Part shown: positions 1 to 7,215 of the stretch, piece by piece
Numbering within the stretch: the first letter of the stretch is position 1
Layout of the letters: each line of letters starts with the position of its first letter
Assembly: GCA_021324365.1 (NCBI GenBank)
Contig: JAJPJE010000106.1
Location: forward strand, 1-50,845
From: Terriglobia bacterium
GTDB taxonomy: Bacteria > Acidobacteriota > Terriglobia > Terriglobales > Acidobacteriaceae
Direction of reading: 5' to 3'
DNA length: 50,845 nt
Position numbers and translations under genes: made by a program
The notes under the pieces: model-generated
Told to the model about the DNA's origin: nothing
What the model saw: only the letters and a program-made list of their open reading frames with translations
Databases searched by the model: none

Positions 1-402
1 GAGCCTCTACCCGACAAATACGCGCCCGGACAATGCCCTGATGTAGCTAACGGCGACGCATGCACGTTCGGCCCCAATGATGCGCAGGCAACCTTCAACA
101 TCTCGGGCATGCGATTGCCGTTTATTGTCATCTCGCCCTATGCGAAACCACACTTCGTTTCGCATACGCAGCGCGACACAACGGCGATTTTGGCATTCAT
201 CGAAGAGACCTTCAACGTCCCATCGCTGACAAACCGGGATGCCTACTATCTCGATCCGTCGCGGGATATGACGGAGTTCTTCGACTTCTCGACGCCTGCG
301 TTGTTGAATGCGCCAGACGGTTCGAAGTGGGCGAGTTTTCTGCCGGCGCAACCCACGACATTGCCGTGCAATCCGGCACTTGGGAAGGCTCCGGGATTCT
401 GA
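1..402 (+). CDS. phosphoesterase / phospholipase C family protein, C-terminal part
   Basis: An open frame runs in from the left edge and stops with TGA at 400-402, so only the last ~133 residues are present. The segment reading RLPFIVISPYAK, then VSHT, then an Asp/Thr pair and ILAFIEETF is the typical C-terminal part of the bacterial phosphoesterase family (PF04185: phospholipase C and acid phosphatase AcpA relatives). In that family the His of the VSHT segment lies near the metal/phosphate site. The tail (about 40 residues, Pro/Ala-rich) is variable in the family. These enzymes are usually exported and release phosphate or cleave phosphodiesters, but substrate and signal peptide cannot be judged from this fragment. 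It converges on the copper ATPase gene with only 9 bp between the two stop codons. Confidence 0.8.
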   Translation, partial: EPLPDKYAPGQCPDVANGDACTFGPNDAQATFNISGMRLPFIVISPYAKPHFVSHTQRDTTAILAFIEETFNVPSLTNRDAYYLDPSRDMTEFFDFSTPALLNAPDGSKWASFLPAQPTTLPCNPALGKAPGF

Positions 403-411
403 AGCTATAAG

Positions 412-3078
412 CTATAGTGTCACTTTACGGAGCCTTAGCGAATTCGTAATCACCGAAACTGAGCTAAAGCTCATGGCAGCGGCAGCGATGATCGGACTGA
501 GCAGGATTCCGAAGAACGGGTAGAGGACGCCTGCCGCGATGGGCACTCCGACCGAGTTGTAGACGAACGCAAAAAACAGATTTTGCTTAATGTTGCGCAG
601 CGTCGCTTCGCTGAGGCGGCGTGCTCGTACGATGCCGCGCAGGTCACCTTTTACCAGCACGATGCCGCCGCTCTCGATGGCAACATCAGTGCCGGTTCCC
701 ATCGCTATGCCAACGTTCGCTTGCGCGAGCGCGGGAGCATCGTTGATACCATCTCCGGCCATTGCAACAACTCTACCTTTTTGTTGCAGTTCTTTCACGA
801 CTCCTAACTTGCGTTCGGGGAGAACCTGGGTCATGTATTCGCTGATGCCGAGCTTAGCCGCGGTGGCTTTGGCCGTATCGGGGTGATCTCCGGTGAGCAT
901 CATCACGTTTATGCCATCTTCGCGAAGCGCACGAATCGCCTCGGCCGTTCCGGACTTGATGGGATCAGTAATCCCGAGTAGGCCCGCGAGCTTTCCGTCG
1001 ACACCGAGGAATATCACTGTTTGTCCCTGCGCGTGCAGTTCGGCGACTCGGGTAGCGACAGATGCTGGCACGTCAATATGCAGGTCTCCGACCAGCCGTT
1101 CATTCCCGGCGGCAATATTCCTGCCTTCTACGCGCCCAGTCACTCCGCTTCCGGTAAATGACTTGAAGTCCTCCACCGCCGCCAGTTTCAGCCCGTTCCC
1201 TTCGGCCGCTCTGACAATCGCAGCTGCCAACGGGTGTTCGCTACCCCGTTCCAGCGTGCCCGCCAAGCGGACGAGATCCGATTCAGGCAAGTCGCTAAAC
1301 GATATGACCGAGACAAGTTCGGGCTTACCTTGGGTAAGAGTGCCGGTCTTATCCACAACAACGGTGTCAACTTTGCTGAGGCGCTCCAGTGCCTCTGCTT
1401 TCCGAACCAGGACGCCCGCATGGGCTCCGCGTCCAGTAGCGACCATAACGGCAATGGGAGTAGCTAATCCGAGGGCGCACGGACAGGCGATGATGAGCAC
1501 CGCGACAGCGTTCACGAGTGCATAAGCGAGCCGTGGCTCCGGCCCCCAGATGGCCCAACCAATGAATGCCAGCACTGCGACACCAACGACCGCCGGAACG
1601 AAGTATCCCGCAACGCGGTCGGCGAGCCGCTGTATGGGAGCGCGGCTGCGCTGCGCTTCGCCAACCATACGCACGATCTGCGCGAGCAAGCTTTCACTTC
1701 CAACCCGATCGGCTCGCATCGTGAAGGACCCGGTGCCGTTGACCGTCGCTCCGATAACTTTATCGCCAGCGCGTTTCTCGACCGGAATGGATTCTCCGGT
1801 GATCATCGATTCGTCGACTGAGCTACCACCATCGAGAACGACGCCATCAACAGGAACCTTCTGGCCGGGACGCACGCGCAAACGATCCCCGACCTGGACC
1901 TGATCGAGGGGAACGTCGCGTTCGTTGCCGTCCAATTCCAGACGATGCGCCATTTTGGGTGACAGGTCGAGCAGGGCCCGGATGGCAGTATTGGTCCGAC
2001 CACGAGCTTTCAGTTCCAACACCTGGCCGAGGAGCACAAGAACGGTAATGGCGGCAGCGGGTTCGAAATAGACGTTGGGAGCGCCACCATGCCCGCGGAA
2101 ACTCGCCGGAAAAATCTGAGGAAAGAACGTCGCGACCAGGCTGTAGATGTACGAAACACCGACACCCAGACCGATCAGGGTAAACATGTTTGCGCTGCGA
2201 TTCTTCAGCGACGTCCAGAAGCGCTCGAAAAACGGCCATCCGCCCCAGAGCACTACCGGAGTTGCGAGCACAATGCCACCCCATGTCATCGACCACGCGG
2301 GTGCTGCATGCTTCCAGCCCGGAATCAAATCAATGAGCATTCCGCCAACAACCAGAGGCGCAGTGAGCGCGAGGCTTATCCAGAATCGGCGACTCATGTC
2401 GCGCAGTTCCGGATTGTCGGCCTCATTAGTGATCGTGCGTGGCTCCAGGGCCATCCCGCAGATGGGACAGTTCCCAGGAGCGTCGCGCACGATCTCCGGA
2501 TGCATCGGGCAGGTCCATTGGGTTTTCGTCGGCAGAATCGGTGTTTCCGGTTCAAGAGCCATGCCGCATTTCGGACAGGCCCCAGAGTGATCTTGGCGAA
2601 CTTCAGGATCCATGGGGCAGATGTAAACCGCGCGTATCGGGGCAGCGACGGTAGCCGGTTTCTCAGATGGCCGGAGATATTTCTCCGGATCAGCTTTAAA
2701 GCGATCTTCGCATTTGGGATTGCAGAAGTAGTAAGTCTGGCCGTGGTAGTCGTACTTCCCTGCCGCTTTTGCAGGATTGACTGCCATGCCGCAAACCGGA
2801 TCCTTTGCCAGAACTGCGGGAGCAGGAGTTCCGGCGGGCTTCGGTCCATCAAGGACGACCAGGTTGGCAGCCGTTCCGCTCACCGTCGGAGATGGACTCT
2901 CCTTCAGATACTTTTCGGGATCTGATTGAAACTTGGCTGCGCAGCCTTGGCAGCAGAAGTAGTACTTCTTACCTCGGTGCTCAAGGTATGCAGCCGAGTT
3001 TTCTGGATTCACGGTCATGCCGCAAACCGGATCTTTTTGCGCCATTCCCTGCAGTATCGGAAGCGACTTTTTATCCAT
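412..3078 (-). CDS. copA: Cu(I)-translocating P1B-type ATPase with tandem YHS and CPM metal-binding domains
   Basis: Inner-membrane copper exporter of 888 residues. N-terminal half, in order: YHS domain (about 16-58), second YHS domain (about 93-135), then two short heavy-metal-binding modules with CPMDP...CPKCGM (about 152-176) and CPMHP...CPICGM (about 189-212). No classical CxxC ferredoxin-like HMA domain is seen. The transport core follows: TGES 427-430 (actuator), CPC 532-534 in the ion path, phosphorylated Asp576 in DKTGT, the SEHP nucleotide-domain motif (HP at 615-616) and GDGIND hinge. The YN pair in the next-to-last helix and MSFSS in the last helix are the Cu(I) (P1B-1) signature. 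The start at 3078 has an AGGA just upstream; Met12 lacks spacing for a ribosome site. Divergent from the HMA-like gene at 3176. Substrate is inferred from motifs; silver is possible too. Confidence 0.93.
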   Translation of the reverse strand: MDKKSLPILQGMAQKDPVCGMTVNPENSAAYLEHRGKKYYFCCQGCAAKFQSDPEKYLKESPSPTVSGTAANLVVLDGPKPAGTPAPAVLAKDPVCGMAVNPAKAAGKYDYHGQTYYFCNPKCEDRFKADPEKYLRPSEKPATVAAPIRAVYICPMDPEVRQDHSGACPKCGMALEPETPILPTKTQWTCPMHPEIVRDAPGNCPICGMALEPRTITNEADNPELRDMSRRFWISLALTAPLVVGGMLIDLIPGWKHAAPAWSMTWGGIVLATPVVLWGGWPFFERFWTSLKNRSANMFTLIGLGVGVSYIYSLVATFFPQIFPASFRGHGGAPNVYFEPAAAITVLVLLGQVLELKARGRTNTAIRALLDLSPKMAHRLELDGNERDVPLDQVQVGDRLRVRPGQKVPVDGVVLDGGSSVDESMITGESIPVEKRAGDKVIGATVNGTGSFTMRADRVGSESLLAQIVRMVGEAQRSRAPIQRLADRVAGYFVPAVVGVAVLAFIGWAIWGPEPRLAYALVNAVAVLIIACPCALGLATPIAVMVATGRGAHAGVLVRKAEALERLSKVDTVVVDKTGTLTQGKPELVSVISFSDLPESDLVRLAGTLERGSEHPLAAAIVRAAEGNGLKLAAVEDFKSFTGSGVTGRVEGRNIAAGNERLVGDLHIDVPASVATRVAELHAQGQTVIFLGVDGKLAGLLGITDPIKSGTAEAIRALREDGINVMMLTGDHPDTAKATAAKLGISEYMTQVLPERKLGVVKELQQKGRVVAMAGDGINDAPALAQANVGIAMGTGTDVAIESGGIVLVKGDLRGIVRARRLSEATLRNIKQNLFFAFVYNSVGVPIAAGVLYPFFGILLSPIIAAAAMSFSSVSVITNSLRLRKVTL

Positions 3079-3107
3079 GAACTATCCTGTGTTGTCCTCT
3101 AGCTATC

Positions 3108-3137
3108 AGAGTCCTCGTGCCTTATATTAGACTCTAA
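3108..3137. promoter_or_regulatory. candidate operator: inverted repeats between the copper ATPase and HMA-like gene
   Basis: The 97-bp divergent intergenic region holds AGAGTC (3108-3113) and its reverse complement GACTCT (3130-3135), and an overlapping 11-bp palindrome TTAGA-C-TCTAA (3127-3137). Symmetric sequence midway between two divergently read metal-related genes is where a shared metal-responsive regulator would bind. No regulator gene is adjacent, and I cannot match the site to CueR, CsoR or CopY consensus, so the regulator is unknown. Confidence 0.3.
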
Positions 3138-3175
3138 GTTGCTGAAGACATTACATTGTGCTTGGAGAATTCAGA

Positions 3176-3403
3176 ATGACCGCAGTCGAGATCAGTTTCC
3201 GCTACGGCCGGGTACCCGGCACACATGAAATGACGGCGATCGATAGCTTCCGCGAGGTTTACGGCATTCGTCGCGTGCAGTTCAATGAGGCGGAGCATAC
3301 CATTCGGGTGGAATACGATGCCACGCGTCTTAATGAGAATACCGTCGCTGCTCTCTTAAAGCGCGCGGGATTGGATGTCCTGGAGCGATTGGCACTCGCC
3401 TGA
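3176..3403 (+). CDS. small HMA-like (heavy-metal-associated fold) protein lacking the CxxC motif
   Basis: A 75-residue cytosolic protein. The pattern of alternating strands and two helices, with ending LLKRAGLDVLE, resembles the beta-alpha-beta-beta-alpha-beta HMA/ferredoxin-like fold of copper chaperones and ATPase N-termini. The metal-binding loop that would carry GMxCxxC instead reads GRVPGTHE, and the protein has no cysteine. ATG 3176 is chosen because GGAG (3164-3167) sits 8 nt upstream; an in-frame earlier start at 3158 has no such site. It is transcribed divergently from the copper ATPase, which itself lacks a CxxC HMA domain. It could have lost metal binding and act as a protein-interaction module, or the fold assignment could be wrong. 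Confidence 0.6.
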   Translation: MTAVEISFRYGRVPGTHEMTAIDSFREVYGIRRVQFNEAEHTIRVEYDATRLNENTVAALLKRAGLDVLERLALA

Positions 3404-3500
3404 GGGGGCGCTTCATCATGAAAATATTGCCAGATTCAGGAACTTTCTTCCCTTTTTAGCTCCATTCGTAGTATGCTGTGGAAAATCTTGGGTGAGAAAC

Positions 3501-3520
3501 CAAGAAAACCTCTGGCAGAA
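3501..3520 (+). repeat. 20-bp direct repeat, copy 1
   Basis: Reads CAAGAAAACCTCTGGCAGAA. It differs from copy 3 only at one position (A for C near the 3' end). Its first bases form the 3' arm of the 3486-3505 hairpin. Confidence 0.75.
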
Positions 3521-3561
3521 GCAGAATAGCGGCAGGAACTCGCGGCTGTTCGAACCTGAAT

Positions 3562-3581
3562 CAAGAAATCCTCTGGCCGAA
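3562..3581 (+). repeat. 20-bp direct repeat, copy 2
   Basis: Reads CAAGAAATCCTCTGGCCGAA, one mismatch to copy 3 (T for A at position 8). It begins 61 bp after copy 1. Confidence 0.75.
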
Positions 3582-3598
3582 TATGCAATAGGGGCGCC

Positions 3599-3618
3599 CA
3601 AGAAAACCTCTGGCCGAA
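3599..3618 (+). repeat. 20-bp direct repeat, copy 3
   Basis: Reads CAAGAAAACCTCTGGCCGAA and equals the consensus of the three copies. It begins 37 bp after copy 2 and lies in the loop of the 8-bp inverted repeat 3590-3597/3632-3639. Confidence 0.75.
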
Positions 3619-3856
3619 GTCTCTCTCGAGTGCGCCCCTTTTGCGCGCCACTTCGTCTGTCCTGTCTTATTGCAGCCTCCTTGCCATACCGCGGATCACT
3701 GATAATCAACCAGTTAGCTCTGTCGAGCTGGTTGTATGCAGGTAGGAAGTTCCAGCCTAGGGAAAGAATTACTTCTGGAACTCTGGAACAGGTCGATTCG
3801 GGCTTAAATGATTGCCTATATCTGTGGAAAACGACGCGGAAATTGCGGATCGAGAG

Positions 3857-4405
3857 TCATTCCTTCGTCATGCGAACAATCACGAAGTTCTCTCCATTGG
3901 CTAACGGCAGGTTGATCGATTCTCGCGCAATGTAGCCGCGCTTTTTGTAAAGCGGCACGCCGCTGAGAGTCGCCCCAAGCTCAAAGCTGAGAAAGCCCGC
4001 CTCGCGAGCTGCGCGTTCGCAAGCATTAAGGATCAAGGTACCAATCCCCTGGCGAGTCCACTCTGGATGAACAAAAAATGCACGAATTCTGGCCGCTTCG
4101 TTTGCAGCGTCCAGGAGCGTATCTTCGCGGCCGGGGCGGTTGTCGCTGCCGTAGGGAGTCTTACGCTTGCTCCAGCCACCACAGCCGACCATTAACACTC
4201 GACCAGCGTGTTCGGTTTCTACGATGAAATATGTTCCGTCCTGCACGAGTTGTGAATCGACGCCCAGCCAGGTTCCTAGTGCCGCTTCCAATTGTGAGGA
4301 AGCATAGGATTGCGGCATGAGACCGCGCACCGAAGACGCGATCAGCTGTTCCAGTGCCGAAATATCTGCGGGTTGCGCCTGGCGTAAATGAAAGATCGCG
4401 GGCAT
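3857..4405 (-). CDS. GNAT family N-acetyltransferase
   Basis: A 182-residue cytosolic acyl-CoA-dependent acyltransferase. The segment IRAFFVHPEWTRQGIGTLIL (about 108-127) is GNAT motif A, with RQGIGT forming the pyrophosphate-binding loop of acetyl-CoA. PLYKKRGY (about 152-159) is the usual motif B end with the Tyr. Size is normal for a single GNAT domain. Its start lies 4 nt after the stop of the glycosyltransferase gene, so the two are probably cotranscribed, the GT first. The acceptor substrate cannot be told; the pairing does not by itself prove a role in glycan modification. Confidence 0.85.
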   Translation of the reverse strand: MPAIFHLRQAQPADISALEQLIASSVRGLMPQSYASSQLEAALGTWLGVDSQLVQDGTYFIVETEHAGRVLMVGCGGWSKRKTPYGSDNRPGREDTLLDAANEAARIRAFFVHPEWTRQGIGTLILNACERAAREAGFLSFELGATLSGVPLYKKRGYIARESINLPLANGENFVIVRMTKE

Positions 4406-4409
4406 TTGT

Positions 4410-5957
4410 TCAGCGCCAGTGCTTCACTTGGATCCAATGCGTCTGCAGATTCATCTTCAGGCCCCTGCACAACAGAATCGGCTGATTCTCGTACCAGAGC
4501 GCATACAGCGTACTTTGCTTGGCCGCCACTTCGACGCTGTCGAAGTATTTACGAACATCGTCCTGGCCTTGACCAACTACGATGATGATTTCACCGGTGT
4601 AATCACGTGGTCCCCACAAGAAGTAATTCTGATGCCCGCTGATTGCCTTCGGTAGACCGTATTTCGCCCCAAAGAAATCGATTGCCGCAGCCTGCCCGTA
4701 GTTGTCCGTGAAAATTGCAGTTTTCTTCTGCTCCTCCGGCGAAAGCGAATGATAAACGCGCGACACTGCTGCAACCTGGGTTTCCCAAGGGAGTTCGTCA
4801 GCCCAATACTGTGGCAGCACGGCACCTTCGAAGCTGCGCTCTGTCTTGGCTCCCTTGATCGGGACGTGCGACTGGTAGCGCACAAACGCGTCCAGTGTAA
4901 GCACCGGCAGAACCATAGGCAAAACGAGCGCGATACCGAGAACCAGCCATGCAAAGCTCACAGGCCTGAGCACGGACTGAATGCGAGATGCACGCTCCAG
5001 CAGGCGCCCGGTTGCCACTCCACCGCTAGCGAGCAGTAAGCCATAAGCAGGAGCGGAGTAGTAATCCTTCCCATGCGTCGCCATGAAAAATGCAAAGATG
5101 AGGATAAAAGCGAAGCCGAATGCACGGTACGGTCTAGCATCGCGCGGAAACAGATAGAACAGCAGGCCCCCTAACCAGAAAGGAAGGCTTAGGGGGTTCA
5201 TCATCAGCAATTGCTGCTTGACGTAAGCGCCGGGTGGCAAGATGACGTCTTTGCCGGTAACGCGAATGTTGTGCATGAGTTCGAGAAACGGCCAGTGGTG
5301 CTGAACATTCCAGATAAGGTTCGGAAGGAAGATGACGAATGTAAGAGTGGCACCGGCGGCAATCCAGCCCGAGAACAGCAGTCTCCGCTCCGACGAAAGC
5401 GCCAGCCCTATCAGCAGCGCGATCGCGAAGATCGCAACTGAATATTTGTTCTCTAGCGCGACGCCAACCAAGGCTCCGAAGGCCAGCCAGAGCCGGGTAT
5501 TCCGAGTGTGGATCATTCGCAGCACGAGATAAGCGCAGCCCATCCAGAACAGTGGCTCGAGCGCATTCATGGCGAACTGATGATCGATGACCCACCACAC
5601 CGCAGGCGTAGCGGCAAGCAACCCAGCCAGTGCGGTTCCGAAGTGCTTTGCGCCAAGTTCGCGAGCAAAGGCCGCGATCAATATGATCCGCACAGCGCCC
5701 GCCATCGCGGGCCAGAAGATCATTGCCGGCAGAGATGTGCCCAGAGTATGTCTGGCAATCCAGGCAAGTACTGCAATGAGCGGCGGTTGATCGACATATC
5801 CGAACGCGAGATGGTGCGAACAGGCCAGATAGTACAGCGCGTCGCGAAAGTATCCGTATCGAGTCGACGTCGCCATGTGCATTGCGAAATACACGGCTGC
5901 GATGAAGTACACCCAGGGCGACAGGGATTGCCGGTCAGACGAAATCGTGTGGGACAC
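4410..5957 (-). CDS. GT39-family (PMT/ArnT-like) membrane glycosyltransferase
   Basis: A 515-residue polytopic inner-membrane protein of the dolichyl-phosphate-mannose/ArnT superfamily. These enzymes move a sugar from a polyprenyl-phosphate donor to a lipid or protein on the periplasmic side. Near the N-terminus, after the first helix, the loop has YFRDALYYLA followed by GYVDQPPLIAVLAW, the acidic first periplasmic loop typical of PMT_2 proteins. Roughly ten further hydrophobic stretches follow, then a soluble C-terminal domain (about 375-515). The acceptor (lipid A, protein or polysaccharide) cannot be read off. It is followed after 4 nt by a GNAT gene, likely the same transcript. Confidence 0.85.
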   Translation of the reverse strand: MSHTISSDRQSLSPWVYFIAAVYFAMHMATSTRYGYFRDALYYLACSHHLAFGYVDQPPLIAVLAWIARHTLGTSLPAMIFWPAMAGAVRIILIAAFARELGAKHFGTALAGLLAATPAVWWVIDHQFAMNALEPLFWMGCAYLVLRMIHTRNTRLWLAFGALVGVALENKYSVAIFAIALLIGLALSSERRLLFSGWIAAGATLTFVIFLPNLIWNVQHHWPFLELMHNIRVTGKDVILPPGAYVKQQLLMMNPLSLPFWLGGLLFYLFPRDARPYRAFGFAFILIFAFFMATHGKDYYSAPAYGLLLASGGVATGRLLERASRIQSVLRPVSFAWLVLGIALVLPMVLPVLTLDAFVRYQSHVPIKGAKTERSFEGAVLPQYWADELPWETQVAAVSRVYHSLSPEEQKKTAIFTDNYGQAAAIDFFGAKYGLPKAISGHQNYFLWGPRDYTGEIIIVVGQGQDDVRKYFDSVEVAAKQSTLYALWYENQPILLCRGLKMNLQTHWIQVKHWR

Positions 5958-5986
5958 GAAGAGATTCTAAAGGCACTAGCCAGTAG

Positions 5987-6377
5987 TCAGCAGTCAGATG
6001 GTGCCGCTAATCGTTCAATTCTTATCAGCGCGGCCAATCGTTTCGGCCCGACCAGCAGGTAACTGCCATAAAGGAGTTCCGGACCTTTTCCTAATCGACT
6101 GTTGGCAAATCGAGGCACAAGGCTAACTACCCTCTCGAGGCAATATATAGACCGGAAAGTAGCACCTTCGAGGCTGCACTTCCAATAATGCCTTGTTTTC
6201 GCCCGGAGGCGCCTTGCAGACGACGGAATCAACGCCATCGCCATGATGATCGTTCAAAAATACGCGAACGTCTTCTTTTGGACAAAAAACTGAGCGTGCG
6301 ATCCATAGGTTTCCGGACAGCTTCGGGAAGGACAAGGCGATGTGAGTTAGTCGCTTAAGTCGGCGTAAGAGCGCCGA
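5987..6377 (-). pseudogene. decayed MmcQ/YjbR-family gene (frameshifts and nonsense codons)
   Basis: Reading the minus strand in three frames in turn reconstructs an MmcQ/YjbR-like (DNA-binding, CyaY-like fold) protein. One frame gives IALSFPE near 6341-6320. After a shift comes NDHHGDGVDSVVCKAPPGE and then FPVYI (about 6260-6140). A further shift gives ASRG-stop-LALCLDLPTVD-stop-EKV, where both TAG codons (6129-6127 and 6093-6091) fall where the family has Trp (RGW and DW). A last shift gives YGSYLLVGPKRLAAL (about 6060-6010), the usual C-terminus. All family landmarks are in the right order over the expected ~120 codons, so this was once an intact gene. Boundaries are approximate. No part longer than about 70 codons remains open. 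Confidence 0.75.
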
Positions 6378-6508
6378 TTATATGAGCTCCGAGACGGCGA
6401 TCACGTAATCAAATCGAGAGGTGCTACGTCTGTAATAGCGTTAGCATCACGATTGTCCATTCGCGAGAGTCTGCCCTCAGGCGAGGGTTTTAACAGGAGA
6501 GTTCCAGA

Positions 6509-7213
6509 ATGCATTCAAAGCCTGGGTTTCTGAATCGTAAGTATTTCCTGGCAGTCTTTCTAACAGCCACCCTCATCTGTGCCTACATTTCCGTGGTGAC
6601 GGCGCAAGATGCTCCTCCACAGGGGGGCCGGGGCCGGTTTGGCGACGCCGGTTTCATCCGCATTTCTGGCACGATCGAGTCCATCGACGCCAGCTCGATG
6701 ATCGTGAAAGGGGACGACGGGAAGACCGTGACCGTTCAACTCAACAGCGAAACCCGTTACCGCAAGGATCGGCAGCCAGCTAAGCCATCTGATTTCGCAA
6801 AGGGCGATCACGTGTTCGTAGGTGCGCAACCGGGCAGTGATGAAAGCAACGTGACCGCTCGATTCGTGGCGACCGGGATGGGGCCGGGTGGCATGGGACA
6901 GGGCGGACCTCCTTCACCCGAGCAAATGAGGCAGATGGGTTTGGGCACGAAGTTCATTGCCGGTCAGGTGAAAGCGATCGACGACACCAAGCTCACCATT
7001 CTTCGCCCTGACGGCGAGACACAGATAATCCAGGCTGATGAAACCACTTCCTTCCAGAACCAAACTCGCGAGAGCATCACCTTGGCCGACATCAAAGTGG
7101 GCGATCATGTCATGGGGCGAGGCGAGATGAAGGGCGGGATTTTTGTTCCATCCACTCTTCGGGTGGGGATGCCCCGCTTTATGTCCAATCCCCCGGAGCC
7201 GCCAACCAAATAG
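6509..7213 (+). CDS. exported DUF5666 protein with two related domains
   Basis: A 234-residue protein with an N-terminal hydrophobic signal (about 11-32, ending VVTAQDA) and therefore probably periplasmic or surface-exposed. After a Gly/Arg linker (GGRGRFG) there are two similar beta-rich modules: about 48-118 (SGTIESIDASSMIVKG...KGDHVFVGA) and about 152-225 (AGQVKAIDDTKLTILR...VGDHVMGRG). The repeated pattern G-x-V/I-x-x-I-D...T-x-x-x-L/V and V/KGDHV is DUF5666-like and suggests internal duplication. A second Gly/Met/Pro-rich linker separates them. AGGAGA (6495-6500) sets the start. The stop is 2 nt before the receptor gene, so it is the first gene of a three-gene operon. Molecular function is unknown. 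Confidence 0.75.
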   Translation: MHSKPGFLNRKYFLAVFLTATLICAYISVVTAQDAPPQGGRGRFGDAGFIRISGTIESIDASSMIVKGDDGKTVTVQLNSETRYRKDRQPAKPSDFAKGDHVFVGAQPGSDESNVTARFVATGMGPGGMGQGGPPSPEQMRQMGLGTKFIAGQVKAIDDTKLTILRPDGETQIIQADETTSFQNQTRESITLADIKVGDHVMGRGEMKGGIFVPSTLRVGMPRFMSNPPEPPTK

Positions 7214-7215
7214 AC

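Larger units (their letters stand above)
3404..3856. other. gene-free stretch with direct repeats and potential RNA hairpins
   Basis: No convincing protein-coding frame crosses these ~450 bases. They hold three copies of a 20-bp direct repeat (listed separately) and two inverted repeats: TCTTGG (3486-3491) with CCAAGA (3500-3505) around an 8-nt loop, and AGGGGCGC (3590-3597) with GCGCCCCT (3632-3639), the latter enclosing the third repeat copy. This looks more like a structured non-coding element or repeat-family island than decayed coding sequence. The rest (3640-3856) shows nothing I recognise. Confidence 0.5.

Noticed and set aside
2089-2925. Long open frame antisense to the copper ATPase gene
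   Set aside because: It is a shadow of the P-type ATPase coding sequence: no ribosome site, Arg-rich low-complexity translation, no family resemblance.
3145-3165. Possible CopY/BlaI operator TACANNTGTA
   Set aside because: Only one half-site (TACATTGTG) is present; the symmetric partner does not match.
3545-3565. TTCGAAC resembling a tRNA T-loop
   Set aside because: The flanking bases do not pair as a T-stem and no acceptor, D or anticodon arms are present.
3501-3618. CRISPR-like array
   Set aside because: Only three copies, irregular 41- and 17-bp spacers, no cas genes.
3375-3935. 186-codon open frame through the repeat region
   Set aside because: It overlaps the repeats and the GNAT gene's 3' end, has no plausible start and no protein-like composition.
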